A stretch of 64,000 nt of DNA. Source: Marsupella aquatica. Its lineage: Eukaryota; Marchantiophyta. This document shows positions 24,018 to 34,583 of this stretch, in pieces (the stretch's first letter is position 1; each line of letters opens with the position of its first letter). The stretch is taken from contig OZ316897.1 in the NCBI GenBank assembly GCA_973895155.1, forward strand, positions 10,912,001 through 10,976,000, in the 5' to 3' direction. Under the pieces are notes generated by a model. That model did not search any database, was not told the origin of the DNA, and saw only the letters and a list, made by a program, of their open reading frames with translations. A program made the translations under genes and the position numbers.

Positions 24018-25014
24018 ATGGCTGCCCCATACGCAGCAGTGCATGCCTCGCCTCAGGGGGAAGGCGATGCCCGACCCACGGCTTTGCAGATCATTGACGA
24101 CGAAGGGCTGACGGGCAAGTTGAAGAACAAAATCTTCCTCATCACCGGCAGCTCTTCCGGAATCGGCACTGAGACAGCTCGTGCGATCGCCGCTACAGGA
24201 GCTACGGTGTACTGCGCGGTCCGAGACATTGAGAAGGGAAAGAAGGTTCTCGCGGACATCCTCGAGCCCGGGCGCGTCGAGCTCCTCCACATGGACCTTG
24301 AGTCCCTCGAGAGCGTGCGAGCCGCAGCAGCGGAGCTCCTCTCCAAAACCGCCAATGTGATCAACGTCCTCGTCTGCGGGTGTGATGGCCATCCCCGCCC
24401 CAGGCACCAGGACTGTGGACGGATTCGAGACGCAATTCGCCACAAATCATCTCGCCCATTTCCTGCTCTTCAACCTCCTGAAGCCCGGTCTGCTTGCCGC
24501 GTCCACGCCGGAGTTCAACTCGCACGTCGTGACGGTCGCCTCAGCTGCTCACAAAATGGGCGAGGTCCGTTTGGACGACTATAACTTCAACAAAGGAGAG
24601 TACAATCCCTGGAACGCTTACGCCCAAAGCAAGACGGCGAACATCTACATGGCCACTTACATCGATCGGCATTTTGGGCCGCAGGGCCTCCACGCCACGA
24701 GCGTGCACCCGGGCAGCATATGGTCGCCGCTGCAGAAGTATTTGACAGACGATGCGATGGCTTTCTGGGCATCGCAGCCCGGGTTTCGCCCGACTATCAA
24801 GAGCACGGCTCAGGGGGCTGCAACAACCGTCTGGGCGGCGGTGGGAAAGGAGTGGGACGGGAAGGGTGGCAAGTACTTGGAGAATGTGCAGGTTTCCCCG
24901 CCGATGAAGGAGGGGGGTCAGTCGCATGATCAGGGATATGCGACGTGGGCCTTCGACGAGGAGAAGGAAGATCGGTTGTGGGTGGACTCGTTGAAGATGG
25001 TTGGTTTGGTTTGA
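24018..25014 (+). pseudogene. Short-chain dehydrogenase/reductase, fungal-like, intronless, frameshifted
   Basis: An NAD(P)-dependent Rossmann-fold oxidoreductase of the retinol-dehydrogenase/TIC32-like SDR group; the substrate is unknown. From the ATG at 24018 the first frame carries TGSSSGIG (residues 43-50). It breaks after about 24377, where the NAG motif should be: Asn and Ala are missing and the frame shifts. The second frame, open to 25014, holds the catalytic Ser in VTVASAAHK (24541) and YAQSK (Tyr 24619, Lys 24631). The total of 997 bases fits a five-base deletion, either a real lesion or an assembly error. C-terminal features such as AQGAATTVWAA, GKGGKYLEN and DEEKEDRLWVDSLKMVG resemble, from memory, ascomycete SDRs. 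No intron is present and the gene is GC-richer than its flanks, which supports transfer from a fungus (inference). Confidence 0.8.
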
Positions 25015-28000
25015 GAGCACTAGAGCAGGATGTTGCTGGCCTTCTGTCCATCCAGATGTTAGGAGGCCAGCTCGGCGAACACTTTCCTGTGAAGCCATTG
25101 CAGAATGGCAGTGATGGGAATTTTCTATCAGAGTGATTCTTGCCAGACAATCGCAAACAGATCACAAACAGGAGTTTGCAGCTACTACACGGATGGAATG
25201 ATGCGCTTACCCATGATGCCATCTGGCGACTTCGATAATTCTATACCAAATTCATAGTAGTTAAATGTAGCTACAATGGATGTGCTTACACCAATTGTCC
25301 TGCCTCGGCTGGCTGGTCCCGATGTTTTGGAAGGGAGCTCTGAACTGGACCCTCATATGAAAAGTGGACCCTCATATGAAAAGTAATCCTACTTAATTTT
25401 TGCCATGGATTTGTGCATAGTGATCAACAGCAAGTTTTGTAAGGAATCTGCACTTACTGACAAATACTTTTCTCGATCGTTTGATGATTTCTTTGAATGG
25501 ACAACATGGCCCTCGCCTTGAGCTGCACACATTCAAGCTACACATCCTGCAGTGGCTACGTGCTTGTGCTTGTACATCCATGGGGGCCCCTAATCCATAA
25601 ACTACCTTGAAGAAAGAGCCTACTACTGCGACACGGCAGGTACTCAACAAAATTGCGTTTGAGTTCATTAAGGCCCACAGAATCAGGGGAAAACTGAATT
25701 CCAGATCACTGAGACTCAATGAGAGAATAAATTTTACAGTATTCCACGCAATGGAAGATGGGAAGAGAACGACAGGTTGGAAAGAACTATACAGAACGCA
25801 CATACCTGAGTCTCTTAGTGAGTATCATGAACAAGTAGCTGAGCAAAAGTTTGGGTCCACTCGATCCATTACGTGTGGTTCTCCATGTCGCTTGTAGTGC
25901 TAGTCAGAGCCTTTTGGCGATCGGCGATGCTGGTACGGTATGAAAGAAATGTCCTCGACACTGCAGGTGATCGGCTACGCGGCATTCCGTAGGTCCCACG
26001 AAAGAGAAATGGTGACGCAATGCAAAATCCGAACATCGAACCTTCTGTAACTCAGCATCATCTCCAGCTACCAAACCGAGAACACTATCGAAGAAAAACT
26101 TTAATTGTCACGATGTGGGCGACAAGGTTTGGTCCTTCGCGAGTTACATTCATTAAGCTTTGCGTTATAATCAATCATCCATCGCCGAGCCTCCATCCCG
26201 AATATTTGCTTCAACTTGTCCTACGATGCTTATTGAATTAAGATTTGCTTGCTTTCCTTCCGTCATCCTACTCGTAATACTCGTGCACTATTCGTTGAAG
26301 AAAGAAAGTCTGAATGCCCTCTATTTTTTTGGAAGTACAAAACAACAGAACACCCCTATTCAGGATGACACTGTGCTCGTGTACGCACTGAGACTTCGCT
26401 CCTAGTTTCTACCACACCGAGCTGCCAAAGCTCAAATTCAAGCTAGCTCTAAACGTCTAGGAGACTGGCGCGTCAAGATGCATCTATGCGAGGCGCGGCC
26501 CAGGAGCAGAGAACCATAATACTAAATGTAATCTTTTGTAAAACTAAAGCCCAGACAGAAGCAGGCGGGAGACGAACCCAGAGATGAATCAAACTTCAGG
26601 GCTACGTCCAACACTTCCAATTCCCGACTCGCTGATCCCACCATCTCCGCCTGGTTGGCACGCCGTCTTCCTTCCTACGCTAACACTCAACTTTGCGTCC
26701 TCGCAACTTTTTGTAAATTCGTCTCTCTTTCCTTTCTCTCTCTCTCTGTGCGATCTCTCTTCAGACTCTTTCATGACAAGTAATCAATGCTGCTGTTACC
26801 GAATCGCTAAAATCGGCCTACATCTCCTTCACATCTTTGCAATAAACCACAAGATAGAATTCTGAACTAATCAGCACCCAGCTAGTCGGCATATTCAGAC
26901 AGACGACACTCATCTCAGAAATTTATTCATTTCCGTATACAAGATCCACTGCTAGAGTCCAGCTTTCTAACAAAGAGGTTCCTCGTTTCATAATTTCAAG
27001 TGTGGAACGTGTTGCGATGGCCCGGGACTTGCCATGATCGATATCCTTCATGGATTTTCTCAGCGATCGGTCTAATATATACTGCTTTCTTGTTTCATAA
27101 TTCTTAAAGCGTCGCATGCCATTCAGGTTATCAGTGCGAGTAACTTATATGGTGTTGGCTTTTTGACCTTGGCCTAACAGTTCACACTTACTAGGACGTC
27201 TGGGCATTCCTAGCTTCTCAAGCTTTAGAAAATTTATGTTTATAACCTTCCGTTAAGTATTTTCCGAAAGTTTTGTTAACGACTTTTTGTTTTAGGACGG
27301 CCGCATCTACATGAAAAACTGTCGACTATTTGATCAATAATTTGTCTTGGCTAACTTTTAAATTTCGGAATCAAGAATTTCCGAGGTCAATTGACCGAAT
27401 CACACTAAGGAGCTGTAGCTTAATATGGTCTGTCCTTTCTCGAATCAGATTAAGGAGTAGCTTTCTAAAGTCTATCCTTTCTCCTGAATGGAATAGAGTT
27501 CACATTCAAGATCTTACGAACAATTTGCAGTTCCTTAGTCTTAAAATTCAACAGGCGGCGCAGATCCTCATGATTGTTTCAGACTAGGAATCGCTTAATA
27601 TCTGAACGTTACTGAGTGGTGTACCAGTTGATTTGCTCTTCGTTTTATCACTCATCCAAGGTAGAGCTTCAGTACGAAGGACGTCCCGTTTTCCAAATAA
27701 TCCATACTGTAATTCAACCTTAGCATCATATTGGTCCGCTAGAACCTTCTTTCGATTATTGGCTCTGAGTTTAATCACCTTGAAAGTCCACCTGATAAAC
27801 AGGATTTATTCTTGGAGGTTAATTGTCTTTTCTTCCTATTTTTTAACTCCTTTTTAAATATTTTTAATTGTATTAAAGGGAAGGAAAAGGGGGAGGAGGA
27901 AGGACGATGTACTAGGAGGGCAAGAGGAGAAAGCAAGGGAGGAGGGGGGAAATAGGGAGCCCAGAAATCCCTAATATTACAGTACTTTCCAATAAATAAC

Positions 28001-29070
28001 AACGTTCAAATATTACAACCAGATTCTCGACAATATAGTGCTAAAGTAATAGAGTTACAATAGTGCTAAAATAATAGAATGGGATAGAACTTGAGACCTG
28101 CAGGTCATAAGACGCGTCTCATTCAAATTGCATTTTTCATTTTCTTCCATCAAACATTGGCTTTGCTACATTTGTCCTCCCCACTCTCCCAAATTTTCTC
28201 CCTTAGTTTCTCCTTTCACATTGTCTTGCTTGTCCATTTTTACAATTGTTCTCTTGATTTTTCTTCTTGTACTATGTGGCTAACATGGCTTGAAGGGAGC
28301 TTCCCATGGGGGTCAGCAAAAAACAAAATATCAAAAATCAAGTGAAGGGAATTCCCTTACCTTAGTTTTAGAATTGCTTTCCATTGTCGCATTTGCCAAT
28401 TTGAAAGTGTGACGTGCATCATTTACTCCCAATTAATACATAAATTCAATTCTTTGCCTTTCCAAGGAGATGTAGAGCCAATGAAGGTTCTGACTTTTGA
28501 TATGCCCTGAAACAGACCCTGGCTTTCAAAAAACAAAACAAAATGGGTCTAGGCCCCACCCTGAGATTTAGATAGATTCAAGTTTCTAAACGGTTTCATT
28601 TTCTTTTTCTTGCTTTCTGTTACAAAGAGGGGATTTGTTTCTTCATTTGTTTGGCCCTTTCCTTCCACCAAGCAGGGAACTTTTTTAAACTATTCGTCCT
28701 CTTTTGTGCATTTCATTGAAAAAGTTGCCTGAAAGTAAAATGTGTTAACTCTTTTACTGAAAACCTGCATCAAATAAAACTATTGTTTTTATTATTTCAC
28801 ATTCTACCAAAATCGAAAAAAAACAGCATGTGCTGAAATGAGGGACATGAACCCAGCGGCCAAAGACCAATAAAGATGTGAACAGAAGGGAAAAAATCCC
28901 AAAAAGAGCCAAAGAGCCCTGTGTCCCCTATAATGGCAAAGGAACAAAAGCTCCACTTACCAGCAACTGAAAAGTTTGGTGAGAGTAAACCACATAGAAG
29001 GGTCATAACTAAGTGACATTTTTGTAGAGACCCTAAAACGAACAGCCTCAAGGTGTGCACCAGATTATGA
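25015..29070. other. Gene-free stretch
   Basis: No supported gene. A perfect tandem pair of GGACCCTCATATGAAAAGT lies at 25347-25384. The plus frame 25607-25897 has a coding-like composition (for example SEYHEQVAEQKFGS) but no recognised family or splice context. A pyrimidine-rich run at about 26725-26765 and A/T-rich DNA follow. ORFs on both strands elsewhere look random. Confidence 0.4.
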
Positions 29071-30560
29071 GTGGTGGACCTAGCCACCCAGCGCCCTCAC
29101 CAATCCCAGCACTTGCGCCTAAGTGCCCTTGGTGCCCGAACGGCTCCACGGAATACCTCGAGCAAGCATCCAAGTGCCTCTAGCACCACCAGCGGCCACT
29201 CCCATACGAAGCCGCACTTGCTCACCTACACGACCGTTACTCAACGGTCCTCACTGTCTGCACAAACAACCAAGCACCTCGGTAAGTAACCCATCCGGAT
29301 CTAGAACTCGCCCAATGTAGCATCCTAACTCAAGCTCAACAGACGTTGGTAAATAGGTCAGTGATAGGTCCTCTCGATGCCATAAGCCGGATTCAGAACC
29401 CACGCCCACTGTCCGTCCAGGACAGCTCCTTCCTTGGGCGCGGCCCAGGTTCCCCCTCGTACCTATCCATCACCAACTGACCGCCCTGATCTCAGGACAT
29501 GCTCATGGCCCAATTAGCGTAGCTTGTCCTAAAGCTTGTCTCAACACGTGGGGACCAGAACGGCCCCGACTCTAACACCGTCTCCCGGTTCGTCCACTGA
29601 TGGTCTAGGGACCCAGCGCCCTTGGGACTCAGCCTCCATACCTACTTGGCCTTGCCTCCCCAACGCAAGCTCCCTTGGGAGGCTGAACGCGGCTTGGCTG
29701 CTGTTCGGCAAGATTTTGCAAGCGGGCGAGCTAACACCCACAAACCACGAGAACCCATGGCACCCCTAGACCCAGCTGAGCTCATGAGGGCATAGCCCTC
29801 TTCAAGAGATTTCCAACGCACCTAAGAAGTCCTCCAACGGACTTCTCGTTGGGAAGATATCGTCATTTCCGTTTGGCGGTTTCTCTTAGTGTCACGACCA
29901 CTACGGCTCACGACTTCGGCTTGCCCTTAGTCCCTAGGGAGACACCACTCCCCTCATATATGCTTCTGGGGACCTGCCACCCCCGGACCAGCTTGGTCCC
30001 TAAACATTTGGCTCCCAACCCGGATCCCTTCGCGCATAATGGGCGCGCCACCAACTGGCAACGCCCATAACTTTCTTGATAGGCATCCGCAAGCGGAGTG
30101 CCTTAGCCCGTTGTGACCGGGCCGACCCGGTGCTCATGCCTAGGCCCTCAGGTCTGATCGCCGCTCGGGGCCCCCGACCGGCCCAACCCGGATCGGGCCA
30201 CAACTTGCGCCCCAAGCGTCCGTTGCCAATGGCATCAACTCCATTGGCCTTGGGCCCAAGAGGAGCTCACTCCCAAGCCCTCAGAACTCAAAGACCATCC
30301 GATGGCCCGGACGGTCATCCTTGAGCCCGGCCCATTTCCCCTTGACCCAACCAGCCGTAGGCTAGTCCAAGTCCTTAGTGTGTGTCCCCAGCTTGGCCCC
30401 TTGCCTCGCTAGTGCCACTTCTCATTGCCCACAAGTCTCCCCATGCTAAGTCCTCCCCGGATGGCCTATCCGGGCCTGGACCATAAGGGAGCTCGACGTC
30501 GGAGTCAGCGACGCTGGAGCTAAGTGTTAAGGTAGTCGAGTTCCACGACTTTATGAAAGA
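29071..30560. other. GC-rich island of unknown origin, possible retroelement remnant
   Basis: Base composition changes sharply from A/T-leaning flanks to C-rich sequence (CCCAACCCGGATCGGGCC, CGGGGCCCCCGACCGG) for about 1.5 kb, then reverts. Short frames occur on both strands but none is convincing; minus 30375-30593 is the most protein-like. This resembles the GC-rich LTRs or leaders of some plant retroelements. I found no matching second LTR, primer site or target duplication. Confidence 0.35.
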
Positions 30561-33500
30561 GCCTATCTCCAGTGAAATGTAGGTTGTGCACAAGATTCTC
30601 CATGAACCAGTTCAAATCTGGCTGTAGGGTTTCTGTGGCTTGTATGTAGTTATTACAAATTGCAATAAAAAGAAATTAAAACCAGACCCAAGACAAGGGT
30701 TTATGGTCACAGTAGGCTCTATCAGTTTGTGAAATTCCTGTTTTGACAATACCATGTACGATATTTCTGAAAATACAGCTTACACTGCTTCCAACAATAT
30801 GGTCCAAGAATACATACCATTGGAAGTATTTTACACCATATTTTTGGCCCCTGCCCCCAAAGTTCTGCCAAAAACGAGGGTTTTTCCCTCAAAGCTTGCT
30901 GCATGGCTTGCAACTTCCCTTCAAAAAGCGGTGTAGGGTTGGTAGTTTCCTAAAGAACTTCCAGTCTGTGTCATTTGCAGTCGCTACGCTGTGCTGCATT
31001 GCCATCAAATCTATATCCTCAGGTGTGTCATCTATGCGACTTTAAATCTTATTAATAAATCACAAAGACAACCTAGAGTTGGGGCTATGGTTCTAATGCT
31101 GGTTGGCATGACGTGCTTGCTCATTGCCCTTTTACAGGATTCCTTTATCCCTCAACTGTCAATCTCCAGCTGTGAGAGCTCTAGAGGAACAATTGTTTAG
31201 GCCTTCTTCTTTTTGTTCACACAGACAAGGATTATGTGACCCAGGGAAATGGAGAGATCCGTGATTATTGTTATGATTATTATTTTACTTTTCTTAACTG
31301 TCCAAATTTGAAAAGTCATGATCATTTTTAATAGAAATATAATAATAAATACCAAAATGAGCAATCAGGGTCCCTTTTTCACCAGGCTTTGCCCAGACTA
31401 GTATGTGGCTCAAGTAAGTTAGATTGAAGGGGGCAGCAAAGGGACACCAAGGAGCCATCATCTGAAAGAAGGTAATTTCGGACCCCACTAGAGGTCCCTT
31501 CCAAAATTCCTGGCACCACAGCGTGCCACATCAACAACAACTACAACAAACAAAACTCGTCAATTTTGTGAATCAAACTTATAGTTTTCATTCGTGTTTG
31601 TGTCAATTTGGGTGTAAATTTTGGGATGCCGTGCCGTAAAAAGAAAAGTAAAAACATTGGAGATGCAAAGAGCAAGACGGTTAAAACTGTCACTATGTAA
31701 CCGTTTTAGTTACATTTCCAATTTTAAAACTTAAATTCAAAGATTTATAAAAATTATTTTTCATATAATAAATAATGACTAATAAGTAACTTGATAACTT
31801 CCTTGTTAAACCACAAGTCCCGGTATGTAAGGACCTCTCGTATTGTATGGCCATTAATGCTGGGAAGAGCACATAGAAACCCAGGATTGGGGAGGAGGAA
31901 TGGCTGGAATCTTGAAAGTTCATCGAATTTTACACTCAAAACTATTTACTCATTCTCAAAACAAAAAATACCCAGTCGTAGATCTCATTGAGATTTTTAT
32001 TTTGCACCCTAGATCGCCTTCTAACATGGATGAATAAGATTTCTAGAGGCATTACAAAATGGACGGCAAAGATCGTAAAATCAACAAAATCGACGGTTAG
32101 GAAGACTTGGATTTGTTTAATTTTTCATTAGGAAAATATTAACCCATTTGCAAAACAGACAGAACCCATCCATAGATCTATTTGAGATCTTTCTTTTGAG
32201 CCATAGATTGGCCATTATGATGGACGGACGAGATTTCCGGAGAGAAGAAATGGAGACGGCTCAAATCGACTCTTCCCCCTGATTTTATTAGCCAAGGGGT
32301 CCACGAACTAATTGTAGTTTAGACAGTAGGTTCACGCATGCCATGCACAAAAACTTGACATTTTTGCCTCTCAAAGTATAGTGCAATGTCATAAATAATT
32401 TCTCTCCAGCTGATTTATTTTTCAGTATTAAAATGCTGAAATGTTCCTACTTGCAAAGTTTTTCGCAAGTTTCTCAAGCACTACCAATAATTTTGTCCCC
32501 CAAGGGTTTAAATTTGCAATAACTAGCCCAACATACATGGGCATGTACGAAGTAAGGGCTTGCTGGAGCCAGATCTCCCAGCCCTTCCTTACCTACAAGA
32601 AAATTCTACATGTCAAATTTTATGCTACAGGCTTCATTCTAGAGACCATGAACACAGATTTCTATTTATAGATATATAGAAAATAGCTAAATGGACACAT
32701 TTTTAATTTTCTTGGCAAGCCACCGTAGGGGTTGCATTAGTTTGCCTTCAAGTGTTTGTACTCTTTGAACCTATTTTGCTTTCCCTTCATTGAACTTTTT
32801 TCTGTTCCTTGTTGTGTAAATGATGGCTGTTGTTTTATAAAAAATAAATCAAGTATTTTTTTTGTTTGTTTTACGACCCCTATATTGTTTTCTGTTGCGC
32901 CAAAAGTGATGTCCCTGCGGTAGGTGCAAGTCGTTATCGACGGCCCGAGAGTGTCCATCGCGGTTTTAAATGCTCACCCACTTCGTCATCGACGGCCCGT
33001 AGTGTCCGTCGCGTTTTCCAAATCCTTGCCCGTTTGCACTTTTTCGAGGCAGCGTTTCAGCAGCCTTCAACTGTCATTCATTCATTTGAAGCACTGTACT
33101 GCACCAATAACATCGACAAGAACGACAGGTCAATCGCTGTTCGGCAGCTCAAAAGCCAATTCGCAAACCGGAAAAGCGAGCGAGAGAGAGAGAGAGAATG
33201 AGAGAGATGGAGTACAGTCATGTGAAGAGGAAAATGCGGAAGTTGCGGAAGTGACGTGTTGAGCCTACTATTATTCTCTCCGACACTCCAATTGCGAGAG
33301 AGCAGACTGCGACAGAAAGAGGGCTCATCATGAGAGGAATCGTAGGGCTTCAGTTTTGGCGAATAAAGTAATCGGTCCATCCGCAGCGAGGCGAGAAGAG
33401 AGGGAAGGAGTGAAGGAGAGTAACGGACAAAGAGGGGATTCGGAGCGTATCGATCCCGGTGATATGCGGAGATCCTGAGGAGGTGGCGGGCCGCAGAGTG

Positions 33501-34583
33501 AGGAATCGTTTTGATCCTGGTTTTGATCCCACATTTGACAACCAATTCTGCTGCCGTTGCCGATGCTGCAGATCGGTTCTGCGGTTCTGCTTGCGTCTCG
33601 AGCGGGATTCTGTCAGTTTGACGGTCCAGAGTGGAGGACACGAGAACTGACGAGAGAGAGCACGCATTTCAAGGCAACGATAGAAAGACGAAGAGAAGGG
33701 AAGGGAAAGAGAGCATCATCATTATTACTAGTACAGGTTCACAGCGACACAGCACGAAGAGTAGAGAAGGGGCACTGCGGTAGACGAATGATATTTTATT
33801 TATTTTGCGTCGCGGGCTGATGGATGACGACATTGGGATGAGGTGGAGGTGATTTGGATTCACGGAGACAACGAGAACAGAGCGAGCATTCAATTCTGAT
33901 CAGCTACCCGACTGCCTGCCGGTCGATCTTCGACGAGCGGAGCCGGCCGGGCATGTGGCACCGCATCGTAGTCGTGGTCGCGGTACCGGCTTGAAGGATT
34001 AATTTTCTCTGGGAGGTCGGTGGTCGCAAGCGGAGGAGGGGGAGAAGGACGGAAAGGAACGATCGCGCCATCGCGGAGTGAGACCTCGAGGTCAAAGGCG
34101 GGGGCAGCTGTGCGGTTGTTACACGGCCATTTTGACAACGTACGAACAATCGGAATGTGCGAAAGGCCATCCGACGCGCGTTGATGCGCATTAAGTGCGA
34201 AACGTTTTCTCGAGTGGTGAGTAGTTGGGAACCGAAGTCAAAATTGCTTGCCAATCATGTTCATTTGTATGTTCATCGGCCTACCGGGCTCACTTTCGTT
34301 CCCCGCCAGGGACTAATTTAACTGCTTCGTGAGCGGCAGTCTGGCATTGTAGCGCTTCTGGTTGTTCACATTTTGCGGTCTTCTCTCAATTTGCGCTTTG
34401 AGTCAGTGCTGAATGCTGTTTGGCCGGTGCAGCCGTGTTGTGAAGGGAAATTCGTGCGTCGGAGCGGAACGAGAAGCAACAGAGCGAAGAGTTCATTCCG
34501 GCTGCTTTCTTGAGAAGTGAATCAGTAGAGTGTTGAGGTGCAGTGCACTAAGCAACAGTCAAGAAGCCGGGAGAGGAGGAGGG
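30561..34583. other. Intergenic and upstream region of the heptahelical-protein gene
   Basis: No supported gene. Contents include a (GA)n tract at about 33179-33198, a 52-bp spaced duplication at 32931-32967 and 32983-33018 (TCGT(T/C)ATCGACGGCCCG, GTGTCC(A/G)TCGCG), and GC-richer sequence from about 33200 that probably contains the promoter and 5' UTR of the next gene. Long minus ORFs here (33078-33641, 33904-34254) have arginine/serine-rich random composition. Confidence 0.5.
31482..31645 (-). repeat. Second, inverted copy of the 9.1-kb dispersed repeat
   Basis: Read on the minus strand this segment contains TTTACGGCACGGC, ACACAAACACGAATG, GGCACGCTGTGG and AATTTTGGAAGGGACCTCTA followed by GTGGGGTCC, in the same order as at 9128-9300. 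Divergence is visible throughout, so it is an old pair. Confidence 0.7.

Noticed and set aside
24541-25222. Long minus-strand ORFs opposite the SDR gene
   Set aside because: Antisense shadows of a GC-rich coding frame; composition is random and no motif is present.
33078-34254. Several minus ORFs of 100-190 codons upstream of the heptahelical gene
   Set aside because: Arginine/serine-rich random composition in GC-richer promoter DNA, overlapping in three frames, with no domains.
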